The notes under the pieces are model-generated. The model searched no databases and was not told the origin of the DNA. It saw nothing but the letters and a program-made list of their open reading frames with translations. Made by a program: the position numbers and the translations under genes. Below, piece after piece: positions 1 through 8,050 of a stretch of 10,361 nucleotides of DNA. This DNA is from Spirochaetota bacterium (lineage in GTDB: Bacteria > Spirochaetota > Leptospiria > Turneriellales > Turneriellaceae). Position 1 is the stretch's first letter. Every line of letters starts with the position of its first letter. The stretch is taken from the NCBI GenBank assembly GCA_963205035.1, contig CAUJII010000061.1, positions 1 through 10,361 on the forward strand, in the 5' to 3' direction.

Positions 1-210
1 GGCCAGCATAACGTGGTCGAGCGTCTCGAGTTGCCGCCGTATAGCTTCTACGATGTGCGGGTGGTTATGTCCATGGATGACAGTCCACCAAGAGGCGATG
101 GCATCGATGAGCTTTTTTCCTGTGGCCTCGTAGAGATACTCTCCCTGCCCGCGCACGCTTTGGAGTGGCTCGCCCGCGCCTATCTGTCTTGTGAAAGGAT
201 GCCAAATCAC
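1..210 (-). CDS. bioA: Adenosylmethionine-8-amino-7-oxononanoate aminotransferase, N-terminal part (BioA)
   Basis: BioA is the PLP-dependent transaminase that converts KAPA (8-amino-7-oxononanoate) to DAPA (7,8-diaminononanoate) in cytoplasmic biotin synthesis, normally with S-adenosylmethionine as amino donor. Only the first 70 codons are present; the gene runs off the left edge. Seen: the family opening IWHPFT at residues 2-7, the GEYLYEATGKKLID stretch at 23-36, and SWW followed by IHGHNHP at 40-51, the Trp pair belonging to the substrate pocket in known BioA enzymes. The start is GTG at 210-208, whose last two bases form the beginning of the bioD stop (GTGA overlap), so the two genes are translationally coupled. 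A GAGG motif at 218-221 lies 7 nt upstream and supports this start. The PLP lysine lies outside the window, so completeness cannot be judged. Confidence 0.95.
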   Translation of the reverse strand, partial: MIWHPFTRQIGAGEPLQSVRGQGEYLYEATGKKLIDAIASWWTVIHGHNHPHIVEAIRRQLETLDHVMLA

Positions 211-875
211 AACAGAGCCTCAATTTTTTTTTCTCCATCGAAAGAGCGCGCGTGGCATCTAAAAAGTCTATGCATCATTTTCTTTTTCCGGTTCAAGAAA
301 AACTCCCCTAAGTGCGGCGCATTGCTAAAACTGCACACGGTCCGCTGATTATCTGCATAGAGCGCATTCTTCGGACCGACGAAAAATACGCCAGAACACG
401 AAACGCCGGCTCTACCCAAGGCTTCAAGCGAGAGTAGCGTATGGTTAATTGTACCCAGGCGCGTATCTGCAACAAGCACCACGGGGAGAGCAAGTGCGGC
501 AAGCAAATCAAGGTTCGTCTGTTTTCGCGTCAGTGGAGCCAAGAGGCCTCCTGCAAGTTCGATGAGCGTGCGCTCTTTCTCGACGCATTCTAAAATATAA
601 TTTGTGAGACGGGATAAATCCAACAAGCGATCTTCTTTTTCTGCCGCAAGATGTGGCGAGGCAGCAAGCGAGAAGCAGGCAAATTCTTTGAAGAATAATT
701 TTCCAGAAAGGCCCGAGAGGCGTTTGACTTGGCGCGTGTCGCTCTCTTTCGGATACCCTGTTTGCACCGGTTTCAAATAATGAAGGCCCAGAGCTTCTCC
801 ATACCGCGCCATCAGGAGAGCACTCAGTAGAGTCTTCCCCACCCCTGTACCGGTGCCTGCGATAACGAGCGACAT
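207..875 (-). CDS. bioD: Dethiobiotin synthetase (BioD)
   Basis: BioD is the ATP-dependent carboxylase-type ligase that closes the ureido ring of DAPA using CO2 to give dethiobiotin, the substrate of BioB. Seen: the P-loop GTGTGVGKT at residues 7-15, KPVQTG at 35-40 and the LGTINHTLLSLEAL helix at 140-153, all in family order; 222 residues is a normal length. The usual EGAGG motif reads ELAGG here (106-110), an unusual Gly-to-Leu change next to the expected metal-binding Glu. The C-terminal tail from about residue 195 is Lys/Arg rich, and the gene holds a run of nine A (coding strand, 232-224) eight codons before the stop. The ATG overlaps the bioF stop as TGATG and is preceded by GAAGGA at an 8-nt spacing, so the start is well supported. 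bioA overlaps its own stop. Confidence 0.95.
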   Translation of the reverse strand: MSLVIAGTGTGVGKTLLSALLMARYGEALGLHYLKPVQTGYPKESDTRQVKRLSGLSGKLFFKEFACFSLAASPHLAAEKEDRLLDLSRLTNYILECVEKERTLIELAGGLLAPLTRKQTNLDLLAALALPVVLVADTRLGTINHTLLSLEALGRAGVSCSGVFFVGPKNALYADNQRTVCSFSNAPHLGEFFLNRKKKMMHRLFRCHARSFDGEKKIEALL

Positions 876-1984
876 CAGCCAATTCCTTCGAGCGCTCGAA
901 GGAGTGCCGTAAACTGCGCATCGTCCAAACCGGCATTCAGAGAGAAGCGAAGACGCGATTCTTTCACTGTCGGCGGACGGATTGCTTTAACGTGGAACCC
1001 TTTTTGCGTTAGAGTCTCTGCACAATCGAGCGCGGCTTTTTCGTCTTCTAAAATAAGCGGCACAATATGTGTTGTCGATAACCCGGACGAATATCCTTCG
1101 CTCTTGATTTTTTCTCTCAATATCTGCGCTTGGTTCTGGATCTGCGTCCGCTCCGCATCCATCCTGCGGGCAAGGTCGATTGCCGTGAGCGCCGCGTGCG
1201 CAATCGCCGGCAGCGGTGCCGTCGAAAAGACAAAAGGACGCGCTTGATGCAAGAGAAAGCGGCGCAGCCTTTCATTGGATAAGACGAGCGCACCCTCAAG
1301 CCCCAGAGCTTTACCCAGCGTGATGACGCGCAAATCCGCGCCGCTGGATGAAAGCCCGCGCCCTTCGTCGCCGCAGACGCCCACCGCATGCGCATCGTCT
1401 ACATAAAGAAGCGATTCGTGCCGCGCCGCTAAATCTTCGAGAGTCTCCATCGGTGCTCTATCGCCATCCATGCTGAAAATACTCTCTGTGATGATTACTT
1501 TGCGCGTTGACTTACTTTTCTTAAGGAGACTTTCTAAGTGCTCCATATCGTTATGTCTGAAGTAGGATTTCTTCGCTCCCGAAAGTCTCACTCCGTCGAC
1601 AAGCGACGCATGCGCAAGTCTATCGACAAAGCATTCATAGGATGCATCGCAAAGAGCCGAGAGCGTGCCGACATTGGCCGCATAACCATTCGCAAAAAAA
1701 AGCGCTGTGGGAGCATTTAACCACGCTGCCGTTTTTTTTTCGATCGAGTCAAAAACAGCGCGGTGCCCACGCACGAGGCGGCTTGCAGTCGACCCCGCAC
1801 CGCAGAGTTCAATCCCTTCGTGGAGCGCATGGATGAGTTCCGGATGCTTTGAAAGGCAAAGATAATCGTTCGAGCAAAGATCGACTGCACCCATGGGCGG
1901 CACTAAAAGCTCTCTTTCGCGGTTTGTTGAATTGAGCTTCTCGAAAAAAGTATCGAGGTCTTGGTCGGTTGCTTTGTTAGGCAC
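875..1984 (-). CDS. bioF: 8-amino-7-oxononanoate synthase (BioF)
   Basis: BioF condenses a pimeloyl thioester (pimeloyl-ACP or -CoA) with L-alanine, with decarboxylation, to give KAPA, the first dedicated ring-building step of biotin synthesis. It is an alpha-oxoamine synthase of the fold-type I PLP enzymes. Seen: SNDYLCLSKHP at 38-48, the glycine-rich CGAGSTASRLVRG at 61-73, the PLP-binding VDDAHAVGVCG at 195-205 and the Schiff-base lysine K225 in TLGKALG. The C-terminal domain has IRPPTV and LRFSLNA (336-351). At 369 residues it is close to the family norm. The start is GTG at 1984-1982, 8 nt after the hydrolase stop, without a clear Shine-Dalgarno sequence. The stop overlaps the bioD ATG. 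A run of nine T on the plus strand (1732-1740) lies inside the gene, encoding part of IEKKTAAW. The family contains related synthases (KBL, ALAS), but the bioD-bioA context settles the role. Confidence 0.95.
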   Translation of the reverse strand: MPNKATDQDLDTFFEKLNSTNRERELLVPPMGAVDLCSNDYLCLSKHPELIHALHEGIELCGAGSTASRLVRGHRAVFDSIEKKTAAWLNAPTALFFANGYAANVGTLSALCDASYECFVDRLAHASLVDGVRLSGAKKSYFRHNDMEHLESLLKKSKSTRKVIITESIFSMDGDRAPMETLEDLAARHESLLYVDDAHAVGVCGDEGRGLSSSGADLRVITLGKALGLEGALVLSNERLRRFLLHQARPFVFSTAPLPAIAHAALTAIDLARRMDAERTQIQNQAQILREKIKSEGYSSGLSTTHIVPLILEDEKAALDCAETLTQKGFHVKAIRPPTVKESRLRFSLNAGLDDAQFTALLRALEGIG

Positions 1985-1992
1985 TGTGGGAG

Positions 1993-2970
1993 CTACAAAC
2001 TATCGCGCTTTTGAATCCAGTCGGTGGCTTTGGGCCACACTTCGATCGGTGCATTCTTTCCACAGACTAAATCCATGTGCCCATAGCTCGAACGGCTGCC
2101 GTATTCTTTTCCGAACACAATCAGTTTGCGCTCGCATGAAAGTTCGTCCATCGTCCATTCGACGCCGTCTAATGCACACAGCCAATCGCGGTCGCCTGCG
2201 AGCATGAGCGTCGGAACAGTGATACGTCTATCGTCTGCGCGGTGTGGAAACCCACCCGAGAGGCGTGGCATGCCCTCAGCCGCAGAGATAAGTTTGATTT
2301 GATTCCACTCGTTGACAGCAATCGGTTCAACCATCATTTCGAGAACGCGCTCAGCCACCTTGGGGTCAATATTTTCCGGGTTCCACAAGAAGCGGTTCCA
2401 AAAAGTGTTGAGCGATGCAAAAGGAATCATCGGCTTATAGAAAGTCTTGATGGGGTAATACTGCAACGCGCTGATATAATCCAAAAACGAACGAAAGTGA
2501 TTCAAGGTGGAGTAAGTATAGTTGAGCGCGCTCGCAAATGTCGTGAGACTTTGCAAGTTGGAAGCCTTATGCCTAATCTGATAGAAGAAACCGAGGATAC
2601 CTCCCATGCTATGGCCTACCCAGTGCATTTTTTCTGCGCGCTCTTTTTCCAGGACATGCGTCACGACTGTCGGCAAATCACACAGAAGGTAATCGTCAAT
2701 CGACCACTGGCGGCTGCGTCCCGTGTGCGGGCCGTCGCTCCCCGTGCGCCCGCGCAGATTGAGCGCGTACACGGCATATCCCTGCGCGGCCAAGTGACGC
2801 GCAAAACTCGACTCTTCAAAACCAAAATCCCAGACGTTGTGGTTCGAGGCGATGCCGTGGAGTAACATCACCGGGTAGCGGCGCGTCACCTTCTCGGGGA
2901 TATAACTATAGAGAGCAATCTTCCAGTGGTCGGGGGTTAAGAGGGTTGTTTTTTCTGCTTGAATTTTCAT
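1993..2970 (-). CDS. Alpha/beta hydrolase, possible acyl-thioester or ester hydrolase of the biotin operon
   Basis: A 325-residue alpha/beta-hydrolase-fold enzyme. Seen: the oxyanion-hole region LLHGIASN (36-43), the nucleophile elbow VGHSMGG with Ser121, a likely acid Asp260 or Asp262 in MLAGDRDW, and the catalytic His298 in SSYGHMDLVCG; the triad is thus complete and in the usual order. The GHMDLVCG...VWPKATDWI ending resembles hydrolases related to lipases and PHA-synthase-like proteins more than short BioH proteins. No signal peptide or membrane segment is evident. The start lies 9 nt after the acyl-CoA ligase stop, with AAGGA at the end of that gene as a distant ribosome site, and the stop is 8 nt before bioF. 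Placement suggests a BioH/BioG-like role in releasing pimeloyl-ACP methyl ester, or handling another acyl ester, but the sequence alone does not show the substrate. The hydrolase call is firm; the pathway role is inference. Confidence 0.87.
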   Translation of the reverse strand: MKIQAEKTTLLTPDHWKIALYSYIPEKVTRRYPVMLLHGIASNHNVWDFGFEESSFARHLAAQGYAVYALNLRGRTGSDGPHTGRSRQWSIDDYLLCDLPTVVTHVLEKERAEKMHWVGHSMGGILGFFYQIRHKASNLQSLTTFASALNYTYSTLNHFRSFLDYISALQYYPIKTFYKPMIPFASLNTFWNRFLWNPENIDPKVAERVLEMMVEPIAVNEWNQIKLISAAEGMPRLSGGFPHRADDRRITVPTLMLAGDRDWLCALDGVEWTMDELSCERKLIVFGKEYGSRSSYGHMDLVCGKNAPIEVWPKATDWIQKRDSL

Positions 2971-2979
2971 GGTATTGAT

Positions 2980-4866
2980 TTATTCCTTAAACATCGATTC
3001 GATGAGCGGCGCGTATTTTTTGTGGACGACGCTGCGCTTGACTTTGATGAGAGCTGTGAGTTCAGCGCCCACACGCAACTTATCGGTCAAGAACCGCACA
3101 TGGTGGATGCGCTCGAATGCCTTGAACCCGGTTTTTTCATTCACGAGTTCTTGGCAAATCTCTTTGAAGATTTGAATGAGCTCGCTTTGGTTGTTGAGGT
3201 CGTCCTTCAAATTAAATTCGGAAACTTGAAAGCCTGCGTCCAAGAGTCTGTCATAGTCGGGCCAAATGAGGACTCCTAAATTCCGCTGGTCTTGGCCCAC
3301 AACAACTGCCTGCTCGATCAAGGGGTGCTGCGCCAAGAGAGTTTCAATCGGCACTGGCTCCAAATTTTCGCCCGAACGCAACACTATCGTTTCCTTAGAA
3401 CGCCCACGGATAGAGAGTGCTCCCGATCGCGTGAAAACCCCTAAGTCGCCCGTGTCCATCCAACCATCCCGAAGGACCTTGCTTGTCGCTTCGGGGTTCT
3501 TGTAATAGCCAACCATGACGCCAGGACCTTTTACGAAAATCACTCCCACTTCATTTTTTGGCAAGACACGCCCCGTTGCCTCGTCGCGAATTTCAACGGT
3601 GGTCCGCTTAGGCACAAAACCAACCGTGCCTAAAATAACTTTGCCGGGCGAGCGCATCGCGATGAGGGGTGCCGTTTCTGTCATGCCATACCCTTCATAA
3701 ACGGGAATTCCAATCGCATTAAAAAATTCATCGATATTGGGTGGCAGCGCTCCCCCACCGGAAATAGTGCCCCTGAGCTCGCCGCCCAGCATCGCACGGA
3801 TGCGCGCTAAGAAAATCGAATCCATATAAACGTCAGGCGCTTTGAGCCCAAAGAAAGAAAAGCCTGCGAGTGTCTTTTGAAGAAACGCGCTCAAAAAATC
3901 TAAAGGATTCGTCTCACTCGTTTGGCCGACCAAAACATTTTGTGCGCGGTGGAGCCGCTCTTTGATCGCATACGACAAGTCGAAGAGCTCGCGATTGAAC
4001 GCCTCTGTCTTGTCGATGTGCTCTCGGAGCTTTTGATAAATTTGCTCCCACAGACGCGGCGCCGAAGCCATGAGCGTGGGCTTTGCTCGAATAAAATCTT
4101 CCATTAAATCTTTTTTGTTCGAGTAGTAATAATGCGAGCCCGCAAAAATTGTCGAATAAAGCATGAAGCGTTCAAAGATATGCCAGACAGGCAATATCGA
4201 TAAGATGCGATCTTTAGGGCCCATCTCCAGGTTACTCGGAGCAACTTCAAGCTGATAGAGCATGTTTGCGTGCGTAAGCATCACGCCCTTGGGTTCGCCG
4301 GTCGTTCCCGAAGTGTAGATAATCGTGAAGAGGTCGGAGGGTTGAATGGAATCCCGAAGAGCTTTGAGATTCATCTTGTCTTGCTCGGTGGGGCGAGGAA
4401 GAGTCGAAAGCAGCTGTGGCAAGATTATCAAACCTTCCTCTTGCGCCAAGCTCTCGCTAAAGTGGGAATCTAACACAAATACTTTTGCGTGCCGCGCCTT
4501 GAGCGTCTTTCCAATTTTTTTATAGAGCCGAAGGTGTTCCACAAAGCAAATTTGCGCCTCGCAATGGTTTAAGATGAACTCGAGTTCCTGTGGCGTCGAA
4601 TCGGAACCGCGTGGCACGACAATCGCTCCCACCATTTGGATAGCCATATCCGCAATGAGCCACTCTGCCGAGTTATCGCCGAAGACGGCAACCCTGTCCC
4701 CCTTGGATAATCCCTCATTGGATAGATAGATTGCCAAAGCCTCAGCCTTTTCGTGCAAGACTGAAAACGGGGTTGGCTTGAAGAATTTGTGCGTATCTTT
4801 GGAGTAAAAGCCCTGTTCGGGGAATGCTCTTGCCGCATGCGCAAAAACTTCGGGTAAATTCTGCAT
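2980..4866 (-). CDS. Long-chain-fatty-acid--CoA ligase (AMP-forming)
   Basis: This 628-residue ANL-superfamily enzyme activates a fatty acid to acyl-adenylate and then to acyl-CoA, in the cytoplasm or at the membrane face. Seen in order: the ATP-binding loop YTSGTTGEPKG (184-194), LPVWHIFER (225-233), SGGGALPP (369-376), the adenine-binding GYGMTETAP (392-400), WMDTGDLG (469-476), the hinge region IRGRSKETIVLRSGENLEP (486-504) and the C-terminal LTALIKVKR (603-611), in which K608 aligns with the catalytic lysine. The 85-90 stretch PRGSDS resembles spirochaetal acyl-CoA ligases. Length fits the long-chain (FadD/ACSL-like) group and is far longer than BioW. It is the first gene of the run leading into bioFDA and is divergent from the sigma factor gene. 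No good Shine-Dalgarno precedes the ATG. Chain-length preference cannot be read; a dicarboxylate (pimelate) role is possible but unproven. Confidence 0.92.
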   Translation of the reverse strand: MQNLPEVFAHAARAFPEQGFYSKDTHKFFKPTPFSVLHEKAEALAIYLSNEGLSKGDRVAVFGDNSAEWLIADMAIQMVGAIVVPRGSDSTPQELEFILNHCEAQICFVEHLRLYKKIGKTLKARHAKVFVLDSHFSESLAQEEGLIILPQLLSTLPRPTEQDKMNLKALRDSIQPSDLFTIIYTSGTTGEPKGVMLTHANMLYQLEVAPSNLEMGPKDRILSILPVWHIFERFMLYSTIFAGSHYYYSNKKDLMEDFIRAKPTLMASAPRLWEQIYQKLREHIDKTEAFNRELFDLSYAIKERLHRAQNVLVGQTSETNPLDFLSAFLQKTLAGFSFFGLKAPDVYMDSIFLARIRAMLGGELRGTISGGGALPPNIDEFFNAIGIPVYEGYGMTETAPLIAMRSPGKVILGTVGFVPKRTTVEIRDEATGRVLPKNEVGVIFVKGPGVMVGYYKNPEATSKVLRDGWMDTGDLGVFTRSGALSIRGRSKETIVLRSGENLEPVPIETLLAQHPLIEQAVVVGQDQRNLGVLIWPDYDRLLDAGFQVSEFNLKDDLNNQSELIQIFKEICQELVNEKTGFKAFERIHHVRFLTDKLRVGAELTALIKVKRSVVHKKYAPLIESMFKE

Positions 4867-4946
4867 CGTGCGGCTATTTGTGCTTTTCCAGACAGAGTGT
4901 CATTCAAAGCCTTTACGCGCTGAGTAAAAACCCATCGTAGGCAGTT
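4867..4946. promoter_or_regulatory. Divergent promoter region between the acyl-CoA ligase/bio operon and sigma-topA
   Basis: These 80 bp separate two divergent translation starts, so promoters for both the leftward bio run and the rightward sigma-topA pair should lie here or just inside the coding ends. I could not find a convincing -35/-10 pair on either strand; the AT-richer parts are around 4876-4884 and 4923-4931. No inverted repeat resembling a BirA-type biotin operator was seen. The call rests on gene orientation only. Confidence 0.4.
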
Positions 4947-5900
4947 GTGGCGGTCGCTCTTAAAAAGAAGATAAAAAAACGCACCCGTCTTGCGGAAATT
5001 GGCTCCGACGTCGAAATCAGAGCCGACGAACCCACCGATGCCAAAGCGCTCGCCAAGAACCCTTATACCGAATCGAGTATCCAATGGTATCTCGAAGAAA
5101 TTAACAAGATACCGCTCTTAACGCGTGAAGAAGAAGATACTCTCGCACGAGCCACAATCCAAGGCGACGCGAAAGCGAAAGAGCGTCTCATCATCTCTAA
5201 CTTGCGCTTTGTCGTTCAAGTCGCGAAGAAATACCAAAAGTTCGGTATCTCTCTTTTAGATCTCATCAACGAAGGGAACCTCGGGCTCATCAAAGCCGCA
5301 GAGCGTTTCGACCCGGACATGGGCTACCATTTTATTAGCTATGCCGTCTGGTGGATTAGGCAGGCGATTATTTTGGCAATCAACCAAAAGGCTGCGATGA
5401 TCCGTCTGCCGATGAACCGCACCATCGACGTTGCACGGATCGACGCGATTCAAAAAGAACTCGAAAACGAGTTGGGCGAAGAGCCGACGCTTGCGCAAAT
5501 TGCCGATAGGCTCGACATGCCCGAGGCGGAGGTACGCTGGTTAAAGCAAATCTCTTCAGACTACGTCTCTTTAGACGTTCCAACTAACACCGACTCCGAG
5601 AACACGCAAATCACACAAGTCCGCGACGACAAATATATCTCTCCTGAAAACCAGGTCATGCAGCAAGCGCTCAAGCAGTCTCTGCAAGAAATCCTCAAAG
5701 AGCTCACGGCAAGCGAGCGTGAAATTATTGAATACCGTTTTGGCTTGAACGGCAAGAAAGTGCTCTCGCTGACTCAGGCTGGTAAGAAATTCAAACTTTC
5801 TAAAGAACGCGTGCGCCAAATCGAAAAGCTTACGCTCCTCAAACTCCAAAAATATGGCAAAGAACGCCGCTTAGAAGATTTTCTCGAGAAAGAAGATTAA
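4947..5900 (+). CDS. RNA polymerase sigma factor, RpoD/SigA-related group 2 sigma-70
   Basis: A 317-residue sigma-70 factor that directs RNA polymerase to promoters. Seen: a Lys/Arg-rich N-terminus (6-14), region 1.2 (about 42-75, including YLEEINKIPLLTREEE), region 2 with SNLRFVVQVAKKY (84-96), the core-binding DLINEGNLGLIKAAERFD (105-122) and the melting/-10 segment FISYAVWWIRQAII (129-142), region 3 (160-205) and region 4 with the -35 helix-turn-helix LSKERVRQIEKLTLLKL (284-300). It lacks the acidic region 1.1 and the long insert of primary RpoD, and lacks an RpoH box, so it is best placed with the short RpoD-related factors common in spirochaetes. The GTG start at 4947 is chosen because the frame then covers a typical N-terminus; upstream only weak TAGG is seen. 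It ends one base before topA. It could be the main housekeeping or a general stress sigma; the sequence does not decide. Confidence 0.93.
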   Translation: MAVALKKKIKKRTRLAEIGSDVEIRADEPTDAKALAKNPYTESSIQWYLEEINKIPLLTREEEDTLARATIQGDAKAKERLIISNLRFVVQVAKKYQKFGISLLDLINEGNLGLIKAAERFDPDMGYHFISYAVWWIRQAIILAINQKAAMIRLPMNRTIDVARIDAIQKELENELGEEPTLAQIADRLDMPEAEVRWLKQISSDYVSLDVPTNTDSENTQITQVRDDKYISPENQVMQQALKQSLQEILKELTASEREIIEYRFGLNGKKVLSLTQAGKKFKLSKERVRQIEKLTLLKLQKYGKERRLEDFLEKED

Positions 5901-5901
5901 C

Positions 5902-8049
5902 ATGGCCCAAAACAAAACCAAAGCAAAAAAAACCGCGCTCGTGATTGTTGAGTCGCCTGCGAAAACTAAATCGATCGGGAAATTCCTCGGAAGCAAATAC
6001 CGCGTCGAATCATCGAAGGGCCACCTCATCGACCTGCCGCGTTCGAGCATGGGAATCGATATCCAAAATAATTTTGAACCGCTCTATATTACAATCCGTG
6101 GCAAAGGTAAGACCTTGGGGGAATTGCGAAAGGCCGCAAAGAATGCATCTGAGGTGCTGCTCGCGACAGACCCCGACCGCGAAGGCGAGGCGATTAGCTG
6201 GCACTTGAGCCGCGCTTTAGGTGAAGTCAATAGCCAAATTCGACGCATCGAATTTAATGAAATCACAAAAGACGCCGTCTTGAAAGCGGTCGAACACCCG
6301 CGCACGATAGACATGCAGCGCGTCGACTCGCAGCAAGCGCGCCGCATTTTGGATCGCCTCGTGGGTTATGAAATCTCTCCCGTGCTCCAGAAAAAATTTG
6401 GCTCGCGCCGGTTCTCCGCGGGGCGGGTGCAATCGGCAGCTCTCAAAATCCTCTGCGACAGGGAGGCACAAATCGAGAAGTTCGTCGCCGAAGAGTATTG
6501 GGAATTCGACGCTTTCTTTGCGGGAGAAAAATCGAAAGCACGCGACAAAGAAACCGCGTTTCGCCTCACGCAAGTCGACGGCAAAAAAACTGCGATTGAC
6601 AACAAAGCTGCGGCAATAGGTCTCGAAAAGCGCGTTCGTGAGGCGGAGTACTCGCTGATTTCACGAAAGACTTCCGAAAGACGAGTCAATCCGTTAGCCC
6701 CCTACATCACTTCTCGTTTGCAGCAAGACGCTTCGACCCGCTTGGGATTCCGTGCGCAAAAAACTATGTCGATTGCACAGACCCTTTATGAAGGCGTCGA
6801 TCTGGGCAAAGAAGGCTCTCAGGGCCTCATCACCTACATGCGTACGGATTCGACGCGCATCTCTGAAACGGGGCTTACCCAAGCGCGGCAATTTATCTCT
6901 GAAAATTTTGACACGGCGTATTTACCCAAGAGCGCAAACACCTATACCAAAAAACAGGAGAACACGCAAGACGCGCACGAAGCCATCCGCCCGACAGACG
7001 TTTCGCGCACTCCCGAGATTATGGAAAAATATCTCGACCGCGACCAGTTTCGTTTATATTCGCTCATCTGGAAACGCTTCGTCGCATCACAAATGGCCCC
7101 CGGCGTCGATGAGTTGGTCGTGCTCGAAATACAAGACAAAGCAAAAACACTCACCTTTCGCTACTCAAGCTCCCACCAAACTTTTCCAGGTTTTAGAGCG
7201 GTTTATCCCTTAGGCGATGAAAAGGTGCAATACGTGCCCCACTTCACCGAAGGGGAAGCTCTCTCACTTCTCGATTTCAAACCGCAGCAAAAATTCACAC
7301 AACCGCCTCCACGCTTTACAGAAGCCTCGCTCATCAAGGCGATGGAAGAATCGGGGATTGGCCGCCCTGCAACGTATGTGCCGACGATAGCCACACTCGA
7401 CAAACGCGCGTACATCGAACGCAAAGGGCGACAACTCATCCCGACTAATTTGGGGCGTGTCGTGAACGACCTTCTCTCTGCACACTTTCCAGAAATTGTT
7501 GATTTGAAATTTACAGCCAACTTGGAAGAAAAGCTCGATAGCATCGCGCAAGGTTCGAGCAACTGGCGTGCGATGCTCGGTGACTTTTATCCAAACTTCC
7601 ATAGCACGGTCGAAAAGGCCGACGGCGAAATTGCAGACCAAACCCACCTCGTGCGTATCCCGTTGGGCCGCGAATGTCCCAAGTGCGGTAACGAACTCAT
7701 GCAAAAACTCGGAAAGAACGGTTACTTCATCGGATGCAGCAACTTCCAAGGCGGCTGCCGCTATTCGGAAAGTATACCTTTAGGAGTCTGCCCCTTGTGC
7801 CAAGGTAGCGTCGTCAAAAAGAAAGGCAAGAAAGGTCGGGGGTTTTTCGGTTGTGCGAATTATTCGACGACGGGTTGCGAATTCACGATGCTCGAAACTC
7901 CAGCTCGCCGCACTTGCCCGCAATGTAACTCAATCATGGGACAAAAGGTCCGTAAGAGTGGTATTACTCTCACCTGCCAAAATCCTGAATGCAAGCACGT
8001 CATTGAAGAAACAGCAGACGAAACAAATATCGAACAGGCGGGGACCTAA
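5902..8049 (+). CDS. topA: DNA topoisomerase I, type IA (TopA)
   Basis: TopA relaxes negative supercoils by cutting and passing single strands through a 5'-phosphotyrosine link, balancing gyrase. Seen: an N-terminal Toprim domain with Glu17 in VESPAK and the acidic DPDREGE at 90-96 (D90, D92, E94 for Mg2+); the catalytic Tyr312 in GLITYMRTDSTR; the GRPATYVPTIATL motif from residue 487; and three C-terminal zinc ribbons starting at Cys592 (CPKC..C612..C619), Cys630 (CPLC) and Cys672 (CPQC). The 715 residues form a complete enzyme with a shorter tail than the E. coli protein. The ATG at 5902 follows the sigma stop by one base, with GAGAAAGAAG just upstream as ribosome site, so it is translated from the same message as the sigma gene. 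Its stop is one base from the convergent tetR stop, leaving no room for an intergenic terminator. Confidence 0.98.
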   Translation: MAQNKTKAKKTALVIVESPAKTKSIGKFLGSKYRVESSKGHLIDLPRSSMGIDIQNNFEPLYITIRGKGKTLGELRKAAKNASEVLLATDPDREGEAISWHLSRALGEVNSQIRRIEFNEITKDAVLKAVEHPRTIDMQRVDSQQARRILDRLVGYEISPVLQKKFGSRRFSAGRVQSAALKILCDREAQIEKFVAEEYWEFDAFFAGEKSKARDKETAFRLTQVDGKKTAIDNKAAAIGLEKRVREAEYSLISRKTSERRVNPLAPYITSRLQQDASTRLGFRAQKTMSIAQTLYEGVDLGKEGSQGLITYMRTDSTRISETGLTQARQFISENFDTAYLPKSANTYTKKQENTQDAHEAIRPTDVSRTPEIMEKYLDRDQFRLYSLIWKRFVASQMAPGVDELVVLEIQDKAKTLTFRYSSSHQTFPGFRAVYPLGDEKVQYVPHFTEGEALSLLDFKPQQKFTQPPPRFTEASLIKAMEESGIGRPATYVPTIATLDKRAYIERKGRQLIPTNLGRVVNDLLSAHFPEIVDLKFTANLEEKLDSIAQGSSNWRAMLGDFYPNFHSTVEKADGEIADQTHLVRIPLGRECPKCGNELMQKLGKNGYFIGCSNFQGGCRYSESIPLGVCPLCQGSVVKKKGKKGRGFFGCANYSTTGCEFTMLETPARRTCPQCNSIMGQKVRKSGITLTCQNPECKHVIEETADETNIEQAGT

Positions 8050-8050
8050 C

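Noticed and set aside
13..348. Plus-strand open frame at the left edge
   Set aside because: It is antisense to the clear bioA and bioD coding frames.
2242..2865. Long plus-strand open frame (207 codons)
   Set aside because: It lies wholly antisense to the alpha/beta hydrolase, whose catalytic motifs are complete, and its peptide shows no recognisable domain.
2980..4866. BioW-type pimeloyl-CoA synthetase
   Set aside because: BioW is a much shorter, differently folded protein; this one has all long-chain ANL ligase motifs.
4867..4946. Specific -35/-10 promoter or biotin operator
   Set aside because: No hexamer pair with acceptable spacing and no BirA-like palindrome could be defended on either strand.
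4569..5084. Minus-strand open frame of 171 codons across the divergent region
   Set aside because: It overlaps the sigma N-terminus in antisense and the acyl-CoA ligase in another frame; the peptide has no family features.
4947..5900. RpoH heat-shock sigma factor
   Set aside because: The RpoH box between regions 2 and 3 is not present and the region 2 and 4 sequences are RpoD-like.
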